Positions 11,427 through 21,637 of a DNA stretch of 64,000 bases are shown one piece after another. The notes below the pieces were generated by a model. The model worked only from the letters and a program-made list of their open reading frames with translations. It was not told where the DNA came from and ran no database searches. Source of the stretch: Gymnopilus junonius (Eukaryota > Basidiomycota > Agaricomycetes > Agaricales > Galerinaceae); the NCBI GenBank assembly GCA_015501075.1, contig JADNYJ010000087.1, forward strand, positions 62,001 to 126,000. The letters are read 5' to 3'. Numbering within the stretch: the stretch's first letter is position 1; each line of letters starts with the position of its first letter. The position numbers and the translations under genes were made by a program.

Positions 11427-12940
11427 ATTTCTTATCACATACCTGGGTCTTTGGTTATGCGTTTTCGGATGGATGGGCAAGCAGACTTACTATTATATCT
11501 TTCAAGTAATATCAACAAACTTTTATTTGCCTCCTCGTCGCTAGCTCTATCATCGTGCTATGTAAAAGCAATATCTATTTAGACCTTTACAAATATAATT
11601 TTCGACTGGAATTGATGCACACCATCAGAAGAAGACGTTTATTGAACGAATGCTCCTGCATCAGAAATCTACCGATTTCTATGGACCTACATGGAATACC
11701 TGGGGTCGAGTCAGCGAGATCTCTTATTGTTTTATTTACGCCCATCCAAGGATGAAACGCAGGCTTCAGGCCACGCCTCGCTTCCTCTCGGTTCAAACCG
11801 TATACTACGTATTTATTGAATGCCTCCGCGTTTAATTATTCCTCGAGTGCCGATATGGTCATATCTAGGACCCTGGCTACCACCTGACGCTTAACCGTCC
11901 GATTTACATACGAGTTGACGCCATGAATATTAATAGCATACCAGTAAACAATAAGGATATTATCAGCATTACATACCTCTAAAATAAACACTAACTAGTA
12001 AGCATTACATATTGTGGCAATGTGGTTATGCGAAGTATGCTATTAGGCTTGCCGCAGCCCAGGCCCAGATTATCCGTAGCGAGGTCAAGTAATGCATGGA
12101 AACCACAAGTACATGGCCGTTGTCGTAGTACATAGCTCGAGAGCTTCAACGCGGCACATATCCCTGACGATGAAAATTTAGGAAGAAAAGAAAGCCAGCA
12201 CAGTACAAAGGCTAAACAAGGGGGGGCCTTGGAATTCGATTCGGAAAACATGGGCGGATTCCCAGGAAACGGCAATTAAGAAACCAACTTCGCAACATCC
12301 GCGACAATCCTTTTGTTCAGATTATGGGAAGATGATCCATCTGTAATCCGTGAGTTCTCTTACGCTTTGACATGGAAGGGCAATTGTACTCGGTATCCCA
12401 CGACGCGTCTGATCAGCGCTCAACATCCTGACACTCAGGAACAGCATTTCTCAAGGGAAACAAGCTCAAGACAAAAAAGATAGATTACCCAACAAGGTAG
12501 TCGAACTCTGTTCTCGAGGCGGCGATTATGTAAATGAAATGGAAGAGCTTCTGCGTCGAAGTTCGGTTTGCGAAGGGTCACACGACGGAGTCGCTCGTGC
12601 GACACTAATCAAGTGCCAGAGCACCGAATGTAGTTGCAAAACTTAGTACACGAAAGCATACAGAGAAAACATCACCCCAGGAGAGGGATAAAGAATTGAT
12701 CCTTGGTCATCCAGGAGATTACAAGATGGATGGCCTTGCATACAAGTCAGTTGTCGAGACCGAAAACCAAGGAATAATCGATTCGGACTTGCAAGAGTGA
12801 GCTACATAAGTAACGCAGGGTGTACAGTGCGGCCTAGACGACCGCGTGATGTGGACGCGTGCGGTGCAGAGGCCGCGACAAGCAGCCAAGAATCCACAGC
12901 GTAGGCAAAAAAAAACGAGGAACAGGGACGATCCTCAAAT
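11427..12940. other. Convergent intergenic stretch, no gene seen
   Basis: The 1.5 kb between the 3' ends of the thioesterase gene and RPS27 holds only short ORFs in conflicting frames without recognisable motifs. The longest, a 94-codon minus-strand frame at 11991-12275, is low-complexity and has no spliced neighbour that I could join. It probably consists of two 3' UTRs plus spacer. Confidence 0.5.
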
Positions 12941-13393
12941 CTAGTTCTTTCTACGGAATGAGCAACCTGGATGTGAAGAAGGGAAGATCAGGAGGATGAA
13001 ACTTGTGGGGTAGATGGCGAAAGGACGTACCCTCCGTCAGCCTAGCCTTTCCACCAGTGGGTTGGCACAGTACGCTCGTGCATGAGGGACAGACGACGAC
13101 GGTGTGGGCGTGCGAGAAGACGGTGGTGATGGCAAAGCAGCCTGCAAGGAAAACGAGGAAAACATGAGTACGATTTGTTTTGATCGCGGAGGGGGGACGA
13201 GCGTAAAAAAGAGGCTCACCGGGGCACTTGACGTCCATGAAATATGAGTTGGGGGATTGCACAAGACGCTTGAGCTTGTGCTGCTTGGCTTCCTGCTCAG
13301 CGGAGGGGTGGAGGAGATCGACTGCGAGGACCTGGATTCGGGTGAAACGTTAGCCTGCAGATGGTCCTTCCGGGGGGGAAGTGCACGAACCAT
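12941..13393 (-). CDS. RPS27: 40S ribosomal protein eS27
   Basis: Small-subunit zinc-ribbon protein of the cytosolic ribosome. The spliced product is 83 residues: M, then [71 protein letters not shown]. The four zinc ligands are in CPGC and CPSC. Exon 1 contributes only the ATG (13391-13393); the intron starts with the GTTCGTGC directly after it and ends CAG before GTCCTCGCA. Two more introns follow: one after the codon fragment CCCG, and one at 12967-13030 splitting the glycine of EGC. The last exon runs to the TAG at 12941-12943. The family match is unambiguous. Confidence 0.96.
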
Positions 13394-13952
13394 AGTGATA
13401 AATACGGGCTTTTGGAGGGATTGCTAGGCTGGAGAACCTTTTTAGTGTTGGCGCTGTGAGCTACGGCGACAAGTTGTGTGGACGAAAGAGCGGGAAATAA
13501 AGTTTTCAATTCCCACGCTGTGTTTAAATATTTGAAGGTCCGATGACGGCATAGTTAAGCGCCCTGGAGGCATGGAATGGGAAGCGGGAAAGACAAAAAG
13601 AGGATGATGGCTGGGTCGCTCCTGCCATTTAGAATGGAGTACAAGGACTGGAGTGTGGGAGCGAAGTGTTATTGTATCGAACAAAAAGAGAAGGGCGAGC
13701 ACGTGGCGGCAATTGTCCTTGTTCTGAGCCACGCCTTATAAGAGCGGCAGAGAAATGCAGATTGTGATCAGGACCAGGTTTCCTTTCTTCTGTCTGACCC
13801 AGCCCTTATCCGTACGTGCCTATTATAAACGCCCGACACACACTCTCTTGTACACTTGCTCTGCACCCACTCTCGCAGACTAACGCCCTCTCCTATTATT
13901 CGTTGACCCGCTCCCCTATCGCCGGACGATATACCCCTTCACGTCTCTCCCA

Positions 13953-14891
13953 ATGGCATCCCATTCCGAGTCTCTTTCTCTCGCTGTCTCCCACACCGTC
14001 GCTTACCTCACTCAGAACCTCACAAAGTCCTATGCGCCCTCCACTCTCCTTAAACTCCAAATCGTGCTCCAATCCAACCTCATTGCCCATTACGCTCCCT
14101 CCTGGAATCCCCAAGACCCCGTCCGAGGCTCTGGCCGTCGCTGCATGGCCCTTTCTCCAACCTGCCTCCCCCCTCGGCCCGTCTGGACCGCCTGTGCGAC
14201 TGCCAACGTTCAGTGGTTTGATTGGATCGCCGTCCTCGGTAACAACGAGTTCGATCTATTCGTCGACCCAGGATGTGTCGCAATTCGTCGCGACAACCAG
14301 ACCGTTACGATCTGGTCCGCTGAGCCTGCACCCTCGTCCGCAGTGCCCAAGATCATCGCACCACCCGCTTTTGGCAAGCCCATGCTTCAAGCACTCAAGT
14401 CCGTTCCCGGTCCAATTGGCAAAACCTTCGCGCAAAAAGTTCTCGAGGAGGACAAGGAAGAGGAAGAGAAGATTTTCAGCATGCTCGCCGATGAAATCAG
14501 CCAACCCACCTGGATCACTCCCATTCTCACTCAGTTCCCCATCCCAGCCAGGTCCACCTCGCCCATGTCCAGCATCTCCGAGCAATCCCGATGCAGCTCC
14601 CGTTCCTCCAACTCGAGCTCCTCGGGCTTCTCTTTCTCCTCCGCCGACACCACTTCTTCTCGCACATCCTCCGGCAAGAGCTCCAGCAGCGAGTTCAAGC
14701 CTTCTCGTCGCGAGAGGGCCCGCCAGGCCCGTGTCTTTGTAGATACGTCCAGGACCGAGGTCACTCCCTATGATGGCGGAAAGACCACCGTTCTTACAGG
14801 CGGTGTGATGCTTGGCGGTGGTCCCAAGGCTGCGAGCAAGCCCAAGCATCTGGCTGTGAACAACGCCAACTGGCGTGCTGTCCGGGTCTAA
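13953..14891 (+). CDS. BTG/Tob-family antiproliferative-domain protein
   Basis: Single-exon gene of 312 codons. Residues 1-115 match the BTG domain: helical N terminus (ESLSLAVSHTVAYLTQNL), then LIAHYAPSWNPQDPVRGSG and RCMALSP, corresponding to box A, and a downstream segment NNEFDLFVDPGCVAIR resembling box B. In animals this domain binds Caf1/Pop2 deadenylase and links to cell-cycle control; fungal members are less studied. The rest is low-complexity: a Ser-rich stretch (residues about 188-250) and a C-terminal piece with PYDGGKTTVLTGGVMLGG. The DLFVDPG segment agrees well with family proteins, but the loop between boxes is longer and Trp/Cys-rich. Family placement is by motif only. The coding sequence is unusually C-rich compared with neighbours. 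Confidence 0.7.
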   Translation: MASHSESLSLAVSHTVAYLTQNLTKSYAPSTLLKLQIVLQSNLIAHYAPSWNPQDPVRGSGRRCMALSPTCLPPRPVWTACATANVQWFDWIAVLGNNEFDLFVDPGCVAIRRDNQTVTIWSAEPAPSSAVPKIIAPPAFGKPMLQALKSVPGPIGKTFAQKVLEEDKEEEEKIFSMLADEISQPTWITPILTQFPIPARSTSPMSSISEQSRCSSRSSNSSSSGFSFSSADTTSSRTSSGKSSSSEFKPSRRERARQARVFVDTSRTEVTPYDGGKTTVLTGGVMLGGGPKAASKPKHLAVNNANWRAVRV

Positions 14892-17248
14892 GCAAATGCA
14901 TATCTACCTATTTCTTACTGCGTCATTTCCTAAACTGCGACACGAAACGACAACCACGCTATAAACGACTCTGGAAGACGATACCATTGCAACGAACCTA
15001 TCCACGTATATCCCTTTTTTCAGCTTTCTTTCTTTGTTCCCCAGCTCCGTTCTGCAGTTTTTTTTTTTCACGACAAGCAACGCAAGTCTATTTCTATCTT
15101 GGACAATCATCATCACCATCATCATCGTTTCCCCTGCATTCCTTATTCTGTTCACTTTTTTTTAATATCTTATTCCCTTGCGCTTTTATTTTGTAGCTTT
15201 TTATCTGCTCTGCTTTGCATCTGCATCGATACCTCATCATATCCACATTTCAATATCTCATCATCATCATCCCTGTGTAGCACATCCTTCTCTCCTCTGT
15301 CAAGACAGACCTACAATCCTCCTATCCGTCTCTCGCTGCTCTAGTTATCTGCTACCGAACCCTCTTATCTTGACGACACAAACGGGCTATATTATACGGT
15401 TTTTATTATTTAATATTTTCCTTACCCATATCACCACAGTAATATCTATCTGTCTTCGACGTTCTTCGGTTTGGGCACGCCCATCTAGCTTTCTTGCTGC
15501 ACTGGTGTTCTTCGAATTCGAAAACTTCTTTTTTTTGTTTGCAGGTAGCTTCTTTTTGGTTTGTAAACACACCGCCCCCGTACTCTGTAACGATATGTAG
15601 CATATTGTAACAAAGTGCGATTCTCGCACTCCTGTTGTCCCTGGGGACAGCGGGGTGTGCTTGTATCCTATCTCGCAATCTACTTGATTCGATACCCCTC
15701 CTGGCAGAAACGTGCAAATGCAAGTCATTGTCAGCAAACACTAAATCTAAATTGACATTAGGTGTCTGACAGAGTGACAGGTGCATCCCGTGAATGCTTA
15801 CCGACATATCTCAGTACACAAATTGAAGTGACTGAGACCTTTTTATTACCGCCGAGAGGCTCCATACCTTGCTCGAAAAGGACGCCGCAGGATCGAAGCC
15901 TGTATTATTCGAATTGCTGGTCCAGGCTTCATATGCAATGGAGGCTTGCGAAGCGTGATAGACAGAGCAAAGGGGAAGAGCGAGACCTTCAGTGTCGACT
16001 TGATGACCAAGTGGTGCAAAAATCCTGGTAAAAAAAGGTTGTTCATTTCGAAATGGTAAGTTGACATGAAATAAGGTGCTGGATAAGCCAATGAAGGAGA
16101 AACTGATCGCTGAAAATCTAACTCAACCCATGCTCGAGTAGGGCGAGTATCGATGCCCATAACAGCCTATATGAGAACCACCTGGAACCTGATTCTGCCA
16201 AGGAGTGTACGAAGGGGGAACACCCGCAGTTTACGGTGACTTCACGTGGAGCTGTGGGGCACTTCACGTCCTTGGGAATAATACCGTAAGCGTTCCTTCG
16301 AGCACACCCAGGCCATCCGTGGAGTGAGGAGTATAGTCCGACTCGAATTGACGAAAGGTGGATAAAGTGGAGGCAAGGGGTGTTACTTGCAAAAGATTGT
16401 AAATTCCAGTGGTTTGACAAGTAAAAGACGTGGCTCAATGGTGACTTTCCCCATGAGAGGTCGGAAGTTTGCAGGTCTTCCGCTCGCTTATGGGCCAGTC
16501 GTTCTGAATTGGGACCTTGCCGGTTACCTCCCCCCAAGGTATTTCACCTCCTATTGCGTTATGGAGTCATATGCAAGTGGAGGCAATTTGGGTCTGATTA
16601 TTAGTAAACGCATCAATACGACACAAATCATTAGATGGGCGGTGTGGTTCGCAAATTCTAGCGGGACCACAACTACGGGTCATTGGTGGGTTGTATATCA
16701 AGAAATTAATATCCTTTTTATCTTTACCCTGGCCGAAATGTTTGGCATCAGACCAACAAGGTACACGTTGTGCGAGTCCTCAATCAAGCAAGATGGCAAA
16801 AACGAGACGTTTCCTTCTAGAGAATTGAAATTTATTCATACCTGAGATTGTTCTGCGTTTCTCGAAAAATGCAATCCCACATTTTCCATAATGAAAAAAT
16901 CGACTATCAGAAAGAAGCAGAGAATCGATCCTAAAGTATAGAAGCGACAAGCTAGATCATGAAGACATTTATATCACTTGTTGAACTAAGAGAAAGTTCA
17001 AACATGGTCATTGGTGGTGCAGCTGGTGCTGCACGAATCGCTGTCACGTGCGAAATGAAACTCTTACTCCTCGACTCCCGGCGACGGACGTCATTCAAAT
17101 TGGAATAAGATTTACGTGACGAGATTGGTGGAGAGCACTCCGTTCTTTCACTGTAAAATCGGTACATAAGACGCTATTTCTCTGTTCAAAGTACACACCA
17201 CACGTTTCTCGACACAGATTTTCACTAGCCATTGTATCGTCGACCATC
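14892..17248. other. Poorly resolved region: pyrimidine-rich leader/UTR and weak minus-strand frames
   Basis: From about 15000 to 15560 the plus strand is strongly C/T-rich with T-runs and CAT-repeat patches. This fits a long 3' UTR of the BTG gene or a promoter and leader region rather than a protein. On the minus strand, open stretches at about 15406-16540 can be joined through plausible GT/AG introns (see the next entry). A plus-strand ORF at 16387-16845 has no recognised motif. Confidence 0.4.
15406..16537 (-). CDS. Possible multi-exon hypothetical protein (weak)
   Basis: The minus strand reads coherently in pieces. An upstream open frame (16537 down to about 16126) contains CPTAPREVTVNCGCSP and a hydrophobic segment LLWASILALLEHG. 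A GT/AG intron then allows IFAPLGHQVDTEGLALPLCS and IAYEAWTSNSNNTGFDPAAS. Further splicing leads to a Lys/Glu-rich frame ending at 15406-15408. Joints are phase-consistent, but no family is recognised. The last frame is the complement of a pyrimidine-rich tract, which makes Lys/Glu-rich ORFs by chance. Start and exon limits are uncertain. This could be a real lineage-specific gene or a coincidence. Confidence 0.25.
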
Positions 17249-17561
17249 ATGACGGCCTCAGTGGAGCAAAAGAAACGACAATATTCGGACCAGCTGGCCG
17301 CGCATACGCTACGACAATGGAACGCTGTCCAGAAAGAGCCAACTCAGCAGAGGAAAACACCCGAGCAGGAGAATGGTTCCACAAGTCGAAACGAAAACGC
17401 TCCCAATGCACGCGACAATAGTGAGAGTCCACATCCGGTGCAGCCTTGTCAGAAAGGCGAGTATAGTCCTCTTCTTTGTCCAGCTGAAAGCTAAAAGTGT
17501 CGAAGGAATCCATGTTATAGATTTTGTGAATCGTCGCTCGCCCAAAAGGGGCCATAGGTGA
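17249..17561 (+). CDS. Small hypothetical protein, two exons
   Basis: An ATG at 17249 opens a charged, helical N terminus (SVEQKKRQYSDQLAAHTLRQ), followed by a Gln/Glu/Asn-rich part. An in-phase 46-nt intron (17438-17483, GTGCAG...GTCCAG) leads to LKAKSVEGIHVIDFVNRR and a TGA at 17559-17561, giving about 88 residues. The first 30 residues look like a genuine conserved helix, but I do not recognise a family. Further exons downstream before BIO2 are possible. The downstream stretch 17562-18282 has no clear coding signal apart from the BIO2 upstream region. Confidence 0.4.
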
Positions 17562-18282
17562 GGTTCTTGCTAATTGGTATCAACTTTTTTGTGCACTACA
17601 GTTGAAACTGGCCTGGAAAGATTCCTTTAGTTGATCGACTCCTTTCTCTTCTATTGCGACTTGAATGAGGCATGCATACCACGGTGTTTAGTGACGAAGA
17701 ATTCGAAGTCTGGTATATCGCACTGTATTTGTAGTACAATCCATGGAATAACCACATACGTATTTAAGGAGTTGGATCGAATTTCTTTTCGTTCTTCCTC
17801 TTCCGATGTGTGTACTGTAGACCCTGGCGAATCCTCTTAGACGAGCAAATGAGACGCATTTCCATGATTCACCAAAGAACACTATTGAAGTTCAGACGCA
17901 TGGACACGTCAATTCTTGCGGCTATAATTTGACAGTCCGTCCGAACAGCGTTGAAGCAAGTCCTGATACGCGCCTACTTCAGGCGGCGCCAGTGCCAACG
18001 CCATCGAACCTGCGGCGTTAGACCAAGTCAATGTTGTCGTGGGACGTGTCAGACGTTGGATAATAATAGACGTTTAGTAGAAATTTCAGGATGGAGGGGT
18101 CGGAGTTCCGCTGCATGGACAACGACTCAACTGGAAACAAAGTTGAGAAACAAATCGTCCAAGTCACGGGATGCAATAACTTATGATAATGCAGATGCCG
18201 TGCGTTACCCGGAATTACCCCAAGAAATCGGTTTTGCTTCGATATCCGCTCCTTTGTCCATCCCCCTTGTCTTCTGTCCACG

Positions 18283-19826
18283 ATGTTTAGGTCTCTCCCT
18301 ACAAGATCAGTCCAACTTACCAGATCTTTGACAACCCATGCCGCTCCTTTGAAATCAACAACACCCGTTACCCGTCATAATTGGAAAAAGGACGAAATCC
18401 AAGGAATCTATAATGCCCCTCTGTTAGATCTTGTATTTCGGGCGGCATCAGTGCACAGACAGCACCATGACCCAAGCAAAATCCAGCTCTGTACACTAAT
18501 GAACATAAAGAGTACGTTACTTTTCTGCTTTGCCCTTCCTGCCCTTTCTCATTGATAACGTGTTAGCTGGAGGATGTACGGAGGATTGTAAGTTCAAGGA
18601 TTAAAATATCCTTCTTTCCTGACAAATATAGGCTCCTATTGCTCCCAGTCATCGAGATACTCTACTCCGACTAAAGCATCTCGGTTGATTGATATTGAAC
18701 CCGTCTTGGAGGCCGCTCGCAAAGCAAAAGCAAACGGAAGTACTCGTTTCTGCATGGGTGCTGCTTGGAGGGATCTCGCGGGCAGAAAACGGGGTTTCGA
18801 AAGGATTTTGGATATGGTGAGAGAAGTCCGAGGGATGGGAATGGAAGTATGCACCACGCTTGGGATGCTTTCACCAGAACAAGCACGACAACTGAAAGAA
18901 GCGTATGTTATACTCTTTGGGCTTGTTTTCTGCCACTAATTGTGCTACCCCAGAGGCTTGACTGCATACAACCACAATCTTGACACTTCTCGTGAATTTT
19001 ACCCGCAGGTATTTACAACATTTATATTTTCTCTTAGAAAAAGATATTGAGCGCGCTCTAGGTTATCACAACCCGCTCATACGATGAACGGTTGGACACA
19101 ATTTCAGCGGTACGAGAGGCTGGCATTAGCGTATGTTCTGGAGGAATATTGGGCCTTGGTGAATCCGACTCAGATCGAGTAGGCCTCATCCATGAAGTGG
19201 CCAAGTAAGTTCTCATTTTGCCTTACGGAGATGTTATTTATTTTGCGCATTTACAGCATGCCAGAGCATCCTGAGTCTTTCCCCGTCAATGCTCTTGTGC
19301 CTATTCCTGGAACTCCCTTGGAAGGAAATGACGTGAGCACCATTTCGGTTTGCTTACTGCCTACAGTAGTTGACTGTCATTGAATGCAGCCGGTATCTGT
19401 CCACATTCTTATCCGTACCATCGCTACCGCAAGAATCGCAATGCCTACTACTATCATCCGACTCGCTGCTGGAAGAAATACCCTGCCAGAAACAGATCAG
19501 GCTATGTGCTTCATGGCAGGCGCAAACGCTGTCTTCACTGGCGAGCAAATGCTGACAACTCCATGTAAGTATATTATTCACAGCAGCGTACTTGTTCATT
19601 AACGTCGATATTCTCATCTAGGTTCGCCTTGGGACGAGGTGAGGCTTTACTGGGATATTAAATACCTTGCCATCGTCTGACGTTCCATGTTTAGGACAAA
19701 GCTATGATGGGGCGTTGGGGTCTCGACGGAATGCGTAGCTTTGAACAAGTTGGGGTCGCAAAGAAGGAAGCCGCTCGGTTAGAACAGGTCGTTACTAGTC
19801 GAGAGGCATCTGCTGCAACCTTATAA
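18283..19826 (+). CDS. BIO2: Biotin synthase
   Basis: Radical-SAM enzyme that inserts sulfur into dethiobiotin, the last step of biotin synthesis, in the mitochondrion. The N terminus ([20 protein letters not shown]) is Arg/Ser/Thr-rich without acids, like a mitochondrial presequence. The radical-SAM cluster motif CTEDCSYC is formed across short exons near 18570-18640, followed by [69 protein letters not shown] and IIRLAAGRN, all in family order. The C-terminal [12 protein letters not shown] and a final part with DKAMMGRWG are intact. About seven short introns are needed. Presence of BIO2 suggests a capacity to make biotin from dethiobiotin. Length of about 380 residues fits. Confidence 0.95.
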
Positions 19827-20297
19827 TAGAAATTTATTAAACGAGCACTGATTACGGACATAGATGGTCAGTGTCCCTTCTTTTCCTTGACGTGCGATGA
19901 ACCCCACTTACCTTGATGACAGACGCATTAGAATGACGAATGACGAATAAAATGTAAATTATGCAGGTCAATTGATTTGTCACTATTGTTACGTCGCGGA
20001 GAAGCTTTGCAGTGTCCGCTTTTTTTGACATTGAACCCGTAACAAGAAATACCTGATATTCTATCTGTCCAGACCAATGCACTTCCCTGCCTCTCTTTAC
20101 TCGTCGACGTATAGATTACTAGCTTTAGTCTAAGTTTTTATATGAAGTAGAGGAAGGGATGTCGTCTTTTGCTTATAGGAACTGTTTGGAATTAATCGCG
20201 TCTGCTTTAGAGGCATGAGATATGAAAGGACGGCAATTTCCGGTAATGAAGCGGGAGTCTTTGAAATTTCAGCTGCGTTGTATTTACCACAGAACCA

Positions 20298-21406
20298 ATG
20301 TCTACCTATTCCGACTCTATAAACGAAAACCATTCTGGTCCCCATCCTTCCACGAGTAACCATGTCCCCCCGCATATTAATGGCCACAGACGGCGGTTGA
20401 CGCAAGAATTTCCAAAGTGAGTGCTTCTTTCTTAGTTAATTTCCTGCTATTGATGCACGTCTACAGTGGCGACCTCTTGCCCCTGAGTGACCGGAATGCA
20501 TGGTATTATCCTTCACTTGGTCATGATTCTGACGATGAAGAACTCGAAGCGGGACCGCCAGAAGGAAATTGGGGCCACAAAAACGCGAAGGGTGCCCGCT
20601 GGGTTCGCAGAGGCAAAATAACCGCCTGGGGTCCTGAGATGGAAGATTGGGAGGTGCGTTGTCGTATTTACTTTCCCCTGATACCGACATTTAGCTTCTC
20701 TAAATAGGCGGAAGAACGAGCGCGTAAACGCATCAAGCTCTTATTACCACAAGAAAGACGGTCACCCTCTCCCCCTACCATCCCCCATCTCGCAAGGACG
20801 CCCTCACCTCCACTCATATCCCCTTACCCAGCGCCGAACCCACATCATATGAACTATACATCCTTCGTTTTAGACAAGTCTATCACACATACGTTCCGTT
20901 CATCCCAGCTCGAGGAACTAGAGCAGGCTACCGAGAGTCTAATCGAAGGCGAAGCCACGGTGAAAAGGGCACTGGGGAGACTATGGCAAGTTATAAGCGA
21001 AGATCCTGACGCCAAGAAGGGAGACGAAGTGTCTCTGGTCCCCAAGCGTGAAGACGAGGACGAGGACCCAGAGGAACTCGACGAACAAGCTCGCAGGGTC
21101 GCCCGTGCTCCCGATCTCGTTCCTGCCACTCATAAACTATTTCTTCTATCGTACAACCCCGAATCACCATCTGACCACGACCGTTCACATTTCGCGGTCC
21201 CAGAAACATCATTAACCACGCTGGAGAAGAGTTTGGCGGCATTGAGGGAACTACAGGACGATAGGCGGGAGTATGTGGAACGTCTACAGGAGATAAGAGA
21301 GGGACTTGGAGGTGTAATTGCTCAGAGGAACACGATTTGGAAGGAAGTACGAGAAAGAGCGGTGAAAGAATTGCAAGAAGTCGCAGCGGCTACCACGCGA
21401 GCGTGA
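20298..21406 (+). CDS. Rxt2-like putative Sin3/Rpd3 complex component
   Basis: Exon 1 (20298-20416) begins MSTYSDSINENHS and ends in QEFP; a 50-nt intron (20417-20466) splits an Asn codon and leads to GDLLPLSDRNAWYYPSLGHD, an acidic DSDDEE cluster, then KGARWVRRGKITAWGP and EAEERARKRIKLLLP. The second half is coiled-coil-like and charged, ending LEKSLAALRELQDDRREY and an alanine-rich tail. The order Asp/Glu cluster, basic ARWVRRGK segment, then WEAEERARKRIK resembles the N-terminal domain of the Rxt2 subunit of Rpd3L. The match is by pattern only and the length (about 335) is plausible. Alternative: an unrelated nuclear coiled-coil protein. The gene ends 232 bp before the Blm10 start. Confidence 0.45.
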
Positions 21407-21637
21407 AGCGGCAAGTTCTTGAGTGTGTAACTATTATTACTTTTATTACTTGATACTATTACTACTGCGAATGTTGCAATTACTGCTACTTGGATGTTAT
21501 AAACCAAGTTATAACGCTTATGTTTTATAATGTAAACTAAATGCGTCATCCCTCCCCCACGGATCAGTTGTTTGTTATTAGACTCCGAAGTTTCAGTCTC
21601 CAGCGCCACAGCGCTCTTTCTCTTTGTTACGCGATAC

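Noticed and set aside
14256..14849. 197-codon minus-strand ORF
   Set aside because: Antisense to the BTG gene; Gly/Leu-rich from the complement of C-rich coding sequence.
15178..15600. 140-codon plus-strand ORF
   Set aside because: Lies in the pyrimidine-rich tract; Ser/Pro/Phe-rich composition expected by chance.
16387..16845. 152-codon plus-strand ORF
   Set aside because: Overlaps the weak minus-strand candidate; no recognised motif, splice partner or conserved block.
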